A stretch of 64,000 bases of DNA from Herbidospora solisilvae (GTDB taxonomy: Bacteria; Actinomycetota; Actinomycetes; Streptosporangiales; Streptosporangiaceae), in assembly GCF_009901565.1 (NCBI RefSeq), contig NZ_WXEW01000007.1, positions 310,001-374,000 on the forward strand. Reading direction: 5' to 3'. Position numbers and translations under genes: made by a program. The notes beneath the pieces are model-generated. The model was given only the letters and a program-made list of their open reading frames with translations, was not told the origin of the DNA and searched no databases. Positions 29,872 through 38,298 of the stretch are shown here, piece by piece. How positions within the stretch are numbered: position 1 is the stretch's first letter; every line of letters begins with the position of its first letter.

Positions 29872-30424
29872 TGCGGCGGCCCGCCCCCGAGTCCTCGATG
29901 AGGGTGGCCAGGCGGCGCAGCCGGGTCTCCTCCCTCTTGGCGCTGATCACCCAGTAGATGGCCGTGCGGCGGTACCAGGGGGCCTGTCCCTCGAACCAGT
30001 CCCAGGCGGCCTTGTCCTCCTGGAAGCGGGCGGCGTACTCCTCGGGCAGTTCGGCGGCCTGGCGCTGCTCGTAGCTGTAGATCTCCGAACGGTCGGCGCT
30101 GCGGGCCTCGAAGGCGGCCAGGCCAGACGGGTGGACGGCCCCCAGCTCGATCAGCTCGCGGATGCGGTTGATGTTCACCGAGCTCCAGGTGCTGCGCGGC
30201 TTCCTGGGGGTGAAGCGGATGACGTAGGACTCGGGGCCGAGGCTCTTGCGCACGCCGTCGATCCAGCCGAAGCAGAGCGCCTGGTCGACCGACTCGGGCC
30301 AGGTGAGGCTCGGCCTGCCGGTGGAACGCTTGTGGAAGCCGACCCACAACTCCGTCTCGGTCGTGTGGTTGGCGGCCAGCCAGGCGTAGAACTCGTCGGG
30401 GGTTTCGAAGAACGTCGGTTCCAT
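29849..30424 (-). CDS. YdeI/OmdA-type protein
   Basis: This 191-residue cytoplasmic protein matches the YdeI/OmpD-associated family: an early FYAWLAANH, the core VDQALCFGWIDGVRKS and FTPRKPRSTWS, and a C-terminal helical OmdA part (LPEEYAARFQ, AKREETRLRRLATLI). The family has been linked to antimicrobial-peptide or bacteriocin tolerance, with no firm biochemical role. The ATG at 30424 has AGGTGA 6 bases upstream. It diverges from the acyl-CoA operon. Confidence 0.75.
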   Translation of the reverse strand: MEPTFFETPDEFYAWLAANHTTETELWVGFHKRSTGRPSLTWPESVDQALCFGWIDGVRKSLGPESYVIRFTPRKPRSTWSSVNINRIRELIELGAVHPSGLAAFEARSADRSEIYSYEQRQAAELPEEYAARFQEDKAAWDWFEGQAPWYRRTAIYWVISAKREETRLRRLATLIEDSGAGRRIKSVTRP

Positions 30425-30548
30425 GGGCAATCACCTATGGTCGCGGGGGCGGGCCGGTCAAGACACCATGACCTGATGTATCCATGTCCTGATATATCCA
30501 GAAAAGTCCTCTCGGTTGCCTCTGTCACCCCCGGGTGTCGTCGACACT

Positions 30549-30568
30549 CATACCGGCTGGTCGGTATG
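30549..30568. promoter_or_regulatory. TetR operator of the acyl-CoA dehydrogenase operon
   Basis: CATACCGGCTGGTCGGTATG has perfect 7-base arms and lies 11 bases before the first gene of the operon. It matches 16 of 20 positions of the palindrome at 36040-36059 in front of the TetR gene, so that regulator is the predicted binder. Confidence 0.8.
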
Positions 30569-30578
30569 CTCGCGAGCT

Positions 30579-31523
30579 GTGACAGTGCCCGGACTCGATC
30601 TCGACCGTCTCGCCGCCCGCCTCTCCGAGGCCGGTGTCACCGACGGCCCGCTGGCCGCCGAGCTGATCGAGGGCGGCAAGTCCAACCTCACCTACATCGT
30701 CCGCGACGGCGTCCGCACGGTCGTCGTGCGCCGCCCGCCGCTCGGCCACGTGCTGGCCACCGCCCACGACATGGGCCGGGAGTTCCGCGTGATGGGCGCG
30801 CTCCAGGACACCGACGTGCCGGTGCCGCGCATGTACCACTTCTGCGACGACGCCGAGGTGGTCGGCGCCCCCTTCTACGTCATGGAATACGTCGAGGGCA
30901 CGCCCACCCGCCTCACCCCCGAGGTGGGGGAGCATCTGGCCGACGTGCTGGCGCGGCTGCACGTGATCGACCCGGCCGAGGTCGGGCTGGGCGACTTCGG
31001 GCGGCCCGAGGGCTTCCTCGACCGGCAGGTCAGGCGCTGGAAGCGGCAACTCGACGCCTCCCGCAGCCGCGAGGTCGCCGGGATCGACGAGTTGTACGCC
31101 CGGCTGGCCGAAGACCTGCCGGTGTCGGGGGCGCCGGCGATCGTCCACGGCGACTTCAAGCTCGGCAACACGCTGATCCGCGACGGCCGGGTCGCGGCGG
31201 TGCTCGACTGGGAGATGTCCACACTCGGCGACCCCCTCACCGACCTGGCCCTGTTCCTGCTGTACACCGACTTCGCCGACCTCGACGTCGGCGCGCCCGG
31301 CGGCGAGGTCGACGTGACCGCGCTGGCCGCCCACTACGCGGAGCGGTCGGGCCGGGACACCTCGCGGCTGGGCTGGTACGTCGGGCTGGCCTGCTTCAAG
31401 CTCGCGGTCATCACCGAGGGCATCCACTTCCGCTTCACCCAGGGGCTGACCGTCGGCGACGGGTTCGCCGGCATCGGGGACATCGTCGCGCCGCTGGTCG
31501 AGCGCGGCCTTCGGGAGGTCTGA
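30579..31523 (+). CDS. APH-family phosphotransferase, ACAD10-like
   Basis: This 314-residue kinase-fold protein has the catalytic loop HGDFKLGN near residue 190 and the metal-binding LDWEMSTLGDPLTDLA. This sequence type is the same as the kinase part of human ACAD10/11, which phosphorylates 4-hydroxyacyl-CoA before dehydrogenation. The adjacent acyl-CoA dehydrogenase supports the same use here: catabolism of hydroxylated acyl chains. The GTG start lies 11 bases after the operator and has no clear ribosome site, so the mRNA may be nearly leaderless. Confidence 0.82.
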   Translation: MTVPGLDLDRLAARLSEAGVTDGPLAAELIEGGKSNLTYIVRDGVRTVVVRRPPLGHVLATAHDMGREFRVMGALQDTDVPVPRMYHFCDDAEVVGAPFYVMEYVEGTPTRLTPEVGEHLADVLARLHVIDPAEVGLGDFGRPEGFLDRQVRRWKRQLDASRSREVAGIDELYARLAEDLPVSGAPAIVHGDFKLGNTLIRDGRVAAVLDWEMSTLGDPLTDLALFLLYTDFADLDVGAPGGEVDVTALAAHYAERSGRDTSRLGWYVGLACFKLAVITEGIHFRFTQGLTVGDGFAGIGDIVAPLVERGLREV

Positions 31524-31526
31524 CAG

Positions 31527-32720
31527 ATGGATTTCGCCTTCGACGCGACCACTCGTGAATATCGCGAGCGGCTTGAGGCCTTCATGGCCGAGCACGTCTA
31601 CCCGGCCGAACCGGTCTTCGAGGAGCAGGCGCGGGAGAGCGGCTGGAGCGCCCCGCCGATCGTCGAGGAGCTGAAGGCCGAGGCCCGGCGACGCGGCCTG
31701 TGGAACCTGTTCCTGCCGGGCGAGGGCCTCACCAACCTCCAGTACGCCCCCCTCGCCGAGATCATGGGCCGGTCCCCGGCCATCGCCCCGGTCGCCACCA
31801 ACTGCGCCGCCCCCGACACCGGGAACATGGAGGTGCTGCACCAGTTCGGCACCGACGACCAGCGCAAACGCTGGCTCGAACCGCTGCTGGACGGGGAGAT
31901 CCGCTCGGCGTTCGCGATGACCGAACCCGACGTGGCCTCCTCCGACGCGACCAACATCGCCACCTCGATCGTCCGCGACGGCGACGAGTACGTGGTCAAC
32001 GGCCGCAAGTGGTTCATCACCGGCGCGATGAACCCGAACTGCGCGGTCTTCATCGTCATGGGCAAGACCGACCCCGAGGCGCCCAAGCACCGGCAGCAGA
32101 GCCAGATCCTGGTGCCCCGCGACACCCCCGGCCTGACCGTGAAACGCGGCATGTCGGTCTTCGGCTACACCGACAACGACCACGGCGGCCACGCCGAGGT
32201 GATCTTCGAGGACGTCCGGGTCCCGGTCGCCAACCTGATCGGCGAGGAGGGCGGCGGCTTCGCCATCGCCCAGGCCCGTCTCGGGCCGGGCCGCATCCAC
32301 CACTGCATGCGCCTCATCGGCATGGCCGAACGCGCCATCGAGATGATGTGCCGCCGCGCGCTGGCCCGCACGACCTTCGGCAAGCCGGTCGCCCAGCAGG
32401 GGGTGGTCCAGGACTGGATCGCCGAGTCGCGGGTCAGGGTCGAGCAGCTGCGGCTGCTGGTGCTGAAGACGGCCTGGCTGATGGACACCGTGGGCAACCA
32501 GGGCGCGCACACCGAGATCCAGGCCATCAAGATCGCCACGCCGGTCGCCGTCGAGTGGATCCTCGACAAGGCCATCCAGGTCCACGGCGCCGGCGGCGTC
32601 AGCCAGGACTTCCCGCTGGCCGCGCTCTGGGCGGGCGCCCGCAGCCTGCGCTTCGCCGACGGCCCCGACGAGGTCCACAAGCGCTCGCTGGCGTACCGGG
32701 AGCTGAAGAAGCACACGTGA
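31527..32720 (+). CDS. Acyl-CoA dehydrogenase, ACAD10/11-like
   Basis: This 397-residue flavoenzyme begins 4 bp after the kinase stop, with GGAGG 8 bases upstream of the ATG. Family signatures include AMTEPDVASSDATNI (FAD/substrate), the second FAD segment WFITGAMNPNCAV, and the C-terminal IQVHGAGGVSQD with RFADGPDEVH. Pairing with an APH-like kinase is the ACAD10/11 arrangement, pointing to 4-hydroxyacyl-CoA or branched acyl-CoA oxidation. Confidence 0.88.
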   Translation: MDFAFDATTREYRERLEAFMAEHVYPAEPVFEEQARESGWSAPPIVEELKAEARRRGLWNLFLPGEGLTNLQYAPLAEIMGRSPAIAPVATNCAAPDTGNMEVLHQFGTDDQRKRWLEPLLDGEIRSAFAMTEPDVASSDATNIATSIVRDGDEYVVNGRKWFITGAMNPNCAVFIVMGKTDPEAPKHRQQSQILVPRDTPGLTVKRGMSVFGYTDNDHGGHAEVIFEDVRVPVANLIGEEGGGFAIAQARLGPGRIHHCMRLIGMAERAIEMMCRRALARTTFGKPVAQQGVVQDWIAESRVRVEQLRLLVLKTAWLMDTVGNQGAHTEIQAIKIATPVAVEWILDKAIQVHGAGGVSQDFPLAALWAGARSLRFADGPDEVHKRSLAYRELKKHT

Positions 32721-32792
32721 TTCCACCGATACCGGACCGAAGAGCGGGTGCGGTACGACTGCTTTTCCAAGGCAGATTCACGAGCGCGAGCC

Positions 32793-32811
32793 ACGGCCGG
32801 CCTGCGGCCGT
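32793..32811 (+). repeat. Small hairpin in the 133-bp gap inside the acyl-CoA operon
   Basis: ACGGCCG and CGGCCGT form a perfect 7-bp stem with a 5-base loop. It may attenuate transcription between the first two and last two genes of the operon, or be structural noise in GC-rich DNA. Nothing else is recognisable in this gap. Confidence 0.35.
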
Positions 32812-32853
32812 CCGCGTCTCGCTTGGCACGGCACCTAAGAACAGGGGAACCAC

Positions 32854-34026
32854 GTGGTGGACGCGACGACGGTCAGGCAGCGCGCGGAGGCGTTCCTGGC
32901 CGGGCACGACCCTTCCGAGCTGAGCCCGCTCGACTGGCTGAGGGCCAGGTTCGACGCCGGGCTGGCCTGGGTGCACTTTCCCGAAGGGCTGGGCGGACTG
33001 GGCGCCCCGCGCGACCTCCAGGGGGTCGTCGACCAGCTCTTCCGGGGCACGCCCGACAACAATCCCGGCCGCATCGGCATCGGCCTCGGCATGGCCGCGC
33101 CCACGATCCTCGCCTACGGCACCGAGGAGCAGAAGAGACGTTTCCTGCGCCCGCTCTGGACGGGGGAGGAGGTCTGGTGCCAGCTCTTCTCCGAGCCCGG
33201 CGCCGGGTCCGACCTGGCCGGGCTGGCGACCCGGGCGGTCCGCGACGGCGACGACTGGGTGGTCGACGGGCAGAAGGTCTGGACGTCCAGCGCCCACCTT
33301 GCCCGCTGGGGCATCCTGGTCGCCCGGCACGACCCCGACCTGCCCAAACACCGGGGCCTGACCTACTTCGTCTGTGACATGGAGGCCCCCGGGGTCGAGG
33401 TCAGGCCGCTGCGCCAGATCACCGGCGAGGCCGAGTTCAACGAGGTCTTCCTGACCGGCGTCCGGCTCGGCGACGACCTGCGGCTCGGCGAGGTCGGCGA
33501 CGGCTGGCGGGTGGCCCAGACGACGCTGATGAACGAGCGCGTCGCCATCGGGGCGTCGGGCTCGCCGCGCCGCACCATGATGAGCGTCTTCACCGAGGCC
33601 TGGCAGGCCCGCCCCGAGCTGCGCACCCACGACCTGCACCGGCGGGCGCTGGACCTGTGGGTGCAGGGCGAGGTGATGCGGCTGACCGGCCAGCGCCTGC
33701 GTGAGCAACTGCTCGCCGGGCACCCCGGCCCCGAGGGGTCGGGCATGAAGCTGCTGTTCGCCCGCCACCACCAGGAGGTCTCGGCTCTGGAGGTCGAGTT
33801 CCTGCGCGAAGACGGCCTGACCTACGACGACTGGACCTTCCGCCGCCCCGACGGGGTCGACTTCCTCGGCCGCGGGGCGGGCTACCGCTACCTGCGGGCC
33901 AAGGGCAACTCGATCGAGGGCGGCACCTCCGAGATCCTCCGCAACATCGTGGCCGAGCGGGTGCTCGGGCTGCCGGCGGAACCCCGAACCGACGTCGCCG
34001 CGCCCTGGAAGGACCTGCCTCGATGA
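32854..34026 (+). CDS. Acyl-CoA dehydrogenase, probable alpha subunit of a heteromeric pair
   Basis: This 390-residue acyl-CoA dehydrogenase has intact FAD contacts (LFSEPGAGSDLAG, VWTSSAHLARW) and the C-terminal GNSIEGGTSEILRNIVAERVLG. Its start overlaps nothing, but its stop overlaps the next dehydrogenase gene as ATGA. In actinobacteria such adjacent pairs often form alpha2-beta2 FadE-type enzymes for side-chain or unusual acyl-CoA oxidation, so I expect a complex with its neighbour. AGGGGA precedes the GTG start. A second GTG is one codon downstream. Confidence 0.85.
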   Translation: MVDATTVRQRAEAFLAGHDPSELSPLDWLRARFDAGLAWVHFPEGLGGLGAPRDLQGVVDQLFRGTPDNNPGRIGIGLGMAAPTILAYGTEEQKRRFLRPLWTGEEVWCQLFSEPGAGSDLAGLATRAVRDGDDWVVDGQKVWTSSAHLARWGILVARHDPDLPKHRGLTYFVCDMEAPGVEVRPLRQITGEAEFNEVFLTGVRLGDDLRLGEVGDGWRVAQTTLMNERVAIGASGSPRRTMMSVFTEAWQARPELRTHDLHRRALDLWVQGEVMRLTGQRLREQLLAGHPGPEGSGMKLLFARHHQEVSALEVEFLREDGLTYDDWTFRRPDGVDFLGRGAGYRYLRAKGNSIEGGTSEILRNIVAERVLGLPAEPRTDVAAPWKDLPR

Positions 34027-35189
34027 CGCTGCTCTACACGGAGGTCGAGGAGGAACTCCGGACCGCCGTCCGCGACCTCCTCGCCGACAAGGCCCCCGTC
34101 GCCGCCGAGGGCGAGAACGCCGCCGCCTGGCACGGCCTGGCCCGCGACATCGGCGTGGCGGGGCTGCTGGTGCCCGAAGACCTCGGCGGCGCGGGCGCGT
34201 CGGCTCGTGAAGCCGCGGTGGTGCTGGAGGAGCTGGGGCGCGCGGGCACGCCCGCGCCGTTCCTGACCTCGTCGGTGCTGGCGACCCGGGTGCTGCTCGA
34301 CGCCGGCTATGCCGACATCTCGCGATTGGCGTCGGGGGAGGCGACGGCGGCGTTGTGCGTGTCGCTGGCCGCGTCGCCTTATCGGGACGTCCCGGTGGGA
34401 GTGCTTGAAGAAGGGGACGGCGGCTTGGTCGCGCCGGGTGGCCCGACGGTCGCGGCAGATGGCGCCGAGGCGGGTGTCGCGGGGAAGGGGCGCGGTCTCG
34501 GAGCCGGTGGCGCTGGAGGCGCGGCCGGTTCGCTGGCGGGTGTGGTCAGTGGGCGGTTCACCGGGGTCGCCGGGGCCGTCGGGGCTGATCTCCTCGTGGT
34601 GCCGCTCGACGGAGGCCGGGTCGCCGTGGTGGAGAGTGAGCGGGTTCCCGTCGAGCCGGTGGTCTCGCTCGATGTGACGCGTCCGCTGGCCACGGTCACG
34701 TTCGACCGTGCTCCGGCCGTGGTGCTCGACGGGGGGTCGGTGGACGAGGCGCTGCTCCTCGCGGCCGGGTTGCTCGCGTCCGAGCAGGTGGGGGTGGCCG
34801 AGTGGTGTCTCACCACGACGGTGGCCTACCTGAAGGAGCGGCGGCAGTTCGCGCGGCCGGTGGGGTCGTTCCAGGCGCTCAAGCACCGGCTCGCCGATCT
34901 CTGGCTGGAGGTCGCGGGGGCGCGGGCGGCCGCGCGCAACGCCGCCGATCAGCTCGCCTCGGGGGACGACGCCCGGGTGGCCGTGGCGGTCGCCGCCGCC
35001 CACTGCGGTGAGGTCGCGGTACGGGCCGCGGAGGAGGCCCTCCAGCTTCACGGAGGTATCGGGATGACCTGGGAGCATCCCATCCACCTCTACCTGAAGC
35101 GCGCCAAGGCCGACGCGATCGCCTTCGGCACCCCCGGCGACCATCGGAGCGCTCTCGCGCCCTTGGTAGGCCTTCCGGGGCCGGAGTAG
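34023..35189 (+). CDS. Acyl-CoA dehydrogenase, probable beta partner, with a Gly/Ala/Val insert
   Basis: This 388-residue member of the family keeps the C-terminal helical domain (RRQFARPVGSFQALKHRLAD, LQLHGGIGMTWEHPIHLYLKR) including the segment that usually contacts FAD across the dimer. The N-terminal half is weaker in FAD motifs, as in the partner subunits of heteromeric FadE enzymes. Residues about 125-180 are an unusual Gly/Ala/Val-rich low-complexity stretch (GVAGKGRGLGAGGAGGAAGS) within the middle domain. Codon use in this gene is also more G-rich than in its partner. The start overlaps the partner's stop. Confidence 0.82.
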   Translation: MTLLYTEVEEELRTAVRDLLADKAPVAAEGENAAAWHGLARDIGVAGLLVPEDLGGAGASAREAAVVLEELGRAGTPAPFLTSSVLATRVLLDAGYADISRLASGEATAALCVSLAASPYRDVPVGVLEEGDGGLVAPGGPTVAADGAEAGVAGKGRGLGAGGAGGAAGSLAGVVSGRFTGVAGAVGADLLVVPLDGGRVAVVESERVPVEPVVSLDVTRPLATVTFDRAPAVVLDGGSVDEALLLAAGLLASEQVGVAEWCLTTTVAYLKERRQFARPVGSFQALKHRLADLWLEVAGARAAARNAADQLASGDDARVAVAVAAAHCGEVAVRAAEEALQLHGGIGMTWEHPIHLYLKRAKADAIAFGTPGDHRSALAPLVGLPGPE

Positions 35190-35323
35190 TCGTCACGGCT
35201 AGGCGGGCTCGGCCCGAGGGGTCGCCGGGGCGGCTTGGCTTAAGGGAGGTCGTCACGGCCGAGGCGGCTCGGGTCCAGCGTGGTCGTCGGGGCCGGGTGG
35301 TTCGGCCCAGCGTGGTCGTCGCA

Positions 35324-35408
35324 GGCGGGGGCGGGCGCGGCCGGGTGGCGCCGGTTGCGGCCGCGGCGGGGGCGGCGGGCGGTGCCGGGGTGGGCGGAGC
35401 CGTAACGG
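35324..35408. repeat. Dispersed intergenic repeat, copy 1
   Basis: This segment aligns without gaps to 38212-38296. A 32-base block at its right end is identical in both copies, and GGCGCCGGTT-CGG at its left part is conserved. The ends contain GTTGCGGC and GCCGTAAC, which can pair (one G-U), so RNA or single-strand DNA could fold. It lies 11 bp past the stop of a minus-strand gene. The rest of the 230-bp gap is GC-rich with short GTGGTCGTC repeats and no gene. Confidence 0.75.
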
Positions 35409-35419
35409 AAGATCGGCTC

Positions 35420-36013
35420 TTAAGGGGTGAGGGAGCGGAGGAGGAGGTCGGCGAAGTAGCGGCCGACCTCGGTGCCCGTGAGGGGGCCGTCGGGGTGGTA
35501 CCAGGTGCCGAGGTGGTGGACGGAGCCGAAGAAGAAGTCGACCACCATCTCGGCCGGGACGTCGTCGCGGAACACGCCCTGCTGCTGGCCCTCGATCACG
35601 AGGTCGCGGAAGCGTTCGTGGTAGCGGCGGCGTTCGGCGCGGACGATCTTGCGGGTGTCGGGGGCCAGCTGGTGGTTGGACCTGAAAAAGATCTTGGAAT
35701 CGTCGAGGTTGTCGACTGTGGTGTTGATCACATCGGCGGCCGCGGCGTGCAGGCGCTCCGTGACGGTTCCCTCACCGTCGGCGAAACGTCGCAGGCGGTC
35801 CATCTGCATGCGGAGGACCCGTCCGTAGATCTCATGAAGAAGATCATCTTTCGAGTCGAAATAGTGGTACATCGCCCCTTTTGTGACGCCGGCGGCCGCT
35901 ACGATTTCCTGGACGGAAGTGCTCTCGAAGCCCTTCTCGGCGAACAGGCGCGTCGCCGCCGACAGCAACCGCTGGCGTACCGGTTCTTCGACGGACGTGC
36001 CCAACCGCGCCAT
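35420..36013 (-). CDS. TetR-family regulator of the acyl-CoA operon
   Basis: This 197-residue regulator has a classical TetR HTH: LFAEKGFESTSVQEIVAAAG, then VTKGAMYHYFDSKDDLL. The ligand domain is of the fatty-acid-responsive style. AGAGGGGG lies 6 bases before the ATG. A palindrome 27 bases upstream of the start matches the one in front of the APH/acyl-CoA dehydrogenase operon, so I infer that it represses itself and that operon. The effector is presumably an acyl-CoA. Confidence 0.88.
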   Translation of the reverse strand: MARLGTSVEEPVRQRLLSAATRLFAEKGFESTSVQEIVAAAGVTKGAMYHYFDSKDDLLHEIYGRVLRMQMDRLRRFADGEGTVTERLHAAAADVINTTVDNLDDSKIFFRSNHQLAPDTRKIVRAERRRYHERFRDLVIEGQQQGVFRDDVPAEMVVDFFFGSVHHLGTWYHPDGPLTGTEVGRYFADLLLRSLTP

Positions 36014-36039
36014 GTCGACCCCCTCTGATAGGCGACCAG

Positions 36040-36059
36040 CATACCGACTGGTCGGTCAA
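36040..36059. promoter_or_regulatory. TetR autoregulatory operator
   Basis: CATACCGACTGGTCGGTCAA contains the perfect inverted repeat ACCGAC-TG-GTCGGT. It shares 16 of 20 positions with the site at 30549-30568. Confidence 0.8.
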
Positions 36060-36176
36060 GACGAGGTTGTTATACCGGTGGTGGCGTAACCGTGCTAGTT
36101 CCCTCACCATCGGGAGCTGGGATTCCTGTTCGGGTACGCCTTAGGCAAAGCAGTCCTAACTTGCAGGGAGTGCAGG

Positions 36177-36944
36177 GTGCCCAACGGGTCCATCTACGTC
36201 CCGCGCGACGACAAGTTCACCGGTTCGTCGCCGCAGAACCTGTACTTGACCTTCTGGCTCGCCGGCCGGAAGAACCGCCTCCGGCTCCGGGCCGCCTACG
36301 CGGTCGCCGGTCTCATCGCCGGAAGCATCCTCGCCGGCAGATTCGGCTGGAACGTCGTCGTCACCGGGCTCCTCTTCGGAGCACTGGCCGGCGGCACCGA
36401 CGCCTTCATCGCCTGGCGGTCCCACGAACGCACCGCCGTCTGGCGGGGCAAACGCCGGGGCGAGGTTCGCACCGGCCGCCTCCTCCGGGTGATGTTGCGC
36501 CGCCGCGGCTACCACGTGATGGACGGCCGCGCCGTGCCCGGCAAGGCCTCGGTCGACCATCTGATCATCGGGCCCGGCGGCCTGTGGATCGTCGACAACG
36601 AGGCCTACTCACCCGACACGATCGTGGCCAAGCACGGCAAGCGCCTGTTCTTCGACGAGAAGTACGGCACCAGCGTCGCCAAGGGCCTCATCGGGGCCGC
36701 GACCGACCTGGCCGAGGTCCTGTCGAAGGAGACCGGCATCCAGGTCACCATCAGCCCGGTGCTCGCGTTGCACGGGTGCACGATCGCCAACAGGGCAGGC
36801 GTGGTCAGCGGCGAGGGCTTGACCGTGGCCTACCCGAGGCGCATCCCCGGCTTCATCCGGCGCAACCCGACGGCCGAACTGACGGCCGATCAGGTCGAGC
36901 TACTCGGCCGCACGGCTGCGCGCATCCTCCGCCGGATGCGCTAG
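36177..36944 (+). CDS. NERD-domain membrane protein
   Basis: This 255-residue protein has two adjacent hydrophobic segments (residues about 40-80) and a C-terminal nuclease-related domain. The domain is recognisable by a GEVRTGRLLRVML start and VDHLIIGPGGLWIVDNEAY, which places the acidic and Lys residues of the fold. NERD domains belong to the restriction-endonuclease-like superfamily, and their cellular role is unclear. The GTG start has AGGGAG 6 bases upstream. The 3' end overlaps the convergent LtrA gene by 45 bp. Confidence 0.78.
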   Translation: MPNGSIYVPRDDKFTGSSPQNLYLTFWLAGRKNRLRLRAAYAVAGLIAGSILAGRFGWNVVVTGLLFGALAGGTDAFIAWRSHERTAVWRGKRRGEVRTGRLLRVMLRRRGYHVMDGRAVPGKASVDHLIIGPGGLWIVDNEAYSPDTIVAKHGKRLFFDEKYGTSVAKGLIGAATDLAEVLSKETGIQVTISPVLALHGCTIANRAGVVSGEGLTVAYPRRIPGFIRRNPTAELTADQVELLGRTAARILRRMR

Positions 36945-38099
36945 CAGTTCCTTCGCCAGCAGGGCGACCACGATCAGGGCCGTGACCAGCGCCGTCCACG
37001 GCCCGCCGATCACCGTCGCCAGCGGCGTGACCGCGAGCACGACCACCCCGGTGACGGCGAACACGACCGGCTTCAGGTCGCGCCTGCCGTTCGCCAGGGC
37101 GTCGATGGCGGCGTACGCGAACAGGAACACCGCGACCGGAGCGGTGAACGCCAGCGCGGCCCCCCACTCGGGCAGGTGCGCGCCGTGCCCGCCGACCGAC
37201 CCGGCCACCACCGCGACGCCCGCCCCGCCGGCCGCGATGGCGGCGAGGATGAAGTAGTGGCCGTACGACCAGATGTAGGTCGTGCGCGGGTTGGTCGTCA
37301 GCGCCTTGTGGTCCATGTAGCCGAAGTAGAGCCACCAGACCGACAACGAGGTCAGCAGCGCCGCCACGGCGAGCACGATCAGTTCGGCGACGTGGCCCTC
37401 CGCCGCGAACGCCCCCTGGATGGCCAGCGTCGCCGCGGTGACCGACTCGCCGATGACGATCAGGGTGAACAGGCCGAACCGCTCGGCGATGTGGTGGGCG
37501 TGGTAGCCGCCCTGGTCGGCGTTCCAGCCCGCGAACCACGGCACCGACAGGTCGAGGAGGAACAGGGTGATGAACGCCAGGATCCGGTAGTCGTCGGGCA
37601 GCAGGAGCTGCAGCACCCACAGGACCTGCACGGCCGTGGTCCCCACCGCGAGCCTGACCGCCAGCCTCCGGACCGCCGGATGCTCCCGCCCGGCCCGCAA
37701 CCACAACGCCACGTAACCGATCCGCATGATCACGTAGCCGAGGACGGTCCACCGGAAGTCGAGGTCGTTGAACGCCGCCGGCACCCCCGCCGCCAGCACG
37801 AGCGACCCGGCGATCTGGACGAACGCGAGGATGCGATAGGGCCCGTCGTCGGTGTCGAAGGCACTGGCGAACCACGTGAACGCGATCCAGGCCCACCAGA
37901 TCGCCCCGAAGAGCATCAGGTAGCCGACGACGCCCTCGGCGGTGTGCCCTTCGAGGAGCGCGTGGTCGAGCTGCGCGGCGACCTGGGCGACCGCCGTCAC
38001 GAAGACCAGGTCGAAGAGCAGTTCGAGGGGCGTGGCGGCGCGGTGCGGTTCGGACGGGTCGCGGGCGACCATCCCGGTCTTCCAGGGCATGCACCGCAT
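36900..38099 (-). CDS. LtrA-family membrane protein
   Basis: This polytopic protein of about 400 residues matches low-temperature-requirement protein A: an N-terminal TPLELLFDLVFVTAVAQ, WWAWIAFTWFASAFDTDD, and HHIAERFGLFTLIVIGESV. About ten to twelve helices are visible. The family is widespread in actinobacteria with no established biochemical role. The ATG at 38099 is preferred because the upstream extension is Pro/Arg-rich and non-conserved in style. No ribosome site is clear. Confidence 0.82.
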   Translation of the reverse strand: MRCMPWKTGMVARDPSEPHRAATPLELLFDLVFVTAVAQVAAQLDHALLEGHTAEGVVGYLMLFGAIWWAWIAFTWFASAFDTDDGPYRILAFVQIAGSLVLAAGVPAAFNDLDFRWTVLGYVIMRIGYVALWLRAGREHPAVRRLAVRLAVGTTAVQVLWVLQLLLPDDYRILAFITLFLLDLSVPWFAGWNADQGGYHAHHIAERFGLFTLIVIGESVTAATLAIQGAFAAEGHVAELIVLAVAALLTSLSVWWLYFGYMDHKALTTNPRTTYIWSYGHYFILAAIAAGGAGVAVVAGSVGGHGAHLPEWGAALAFTAPVAVFLFAYAAIDALANGRRDLKPVVFAVTGVVVLAVTPLATVIGGPWTALVTALIVVALLAKELLAHPAEDARSRAAE

Positions 38100-38211
38100 C
38101 GTAGCCAGGGGCGGCACAGGCGGACCGTGCGGGCGCGGACTGGGCACGGCCGGTCGGGCGGTGGCGCCCGTGGCCCCTTTCCCGGTCGTCCGCGCCCGAG
38201 TCGCTCGTTGC

Positions 38212-38296
38212 GGTGGGGGCCTGCGCGGCCGGTCGGCGCCGGTTACGGCGGTCGCGCCCAGTGGGGGCGGTGCCGGGGTGGGCGGAGCCGTAACGG
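38212..38296. repeat. Dispersed intergenic repeat, copy 2
   Basis: This is the second copy of the element at 35324-35408. Here the end arms GTTACGGC and GCCGTAAC are perfectly complementary. Like copy 1 it sits directly after the stop of a minus-strand gene, here 2 bp from the VWA gene end. Confidence 0.75.
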
Positions 38297-38298
38297 GA

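Noticed and set aside
30516-30578. N-terminal extension of the APH-like kinase
   Set aside because: The extra codons run through the TetR operator palindrome. The GTG at 30579 starts the conserved region.
35190-35419. Small plus-strand gene in the gap after the third acyl-CoA dehydrogenase
   Set aside because: Open frames here are Gly/Arg-rich, overlap the dispersed repeat and show no ribosome site or known motif.
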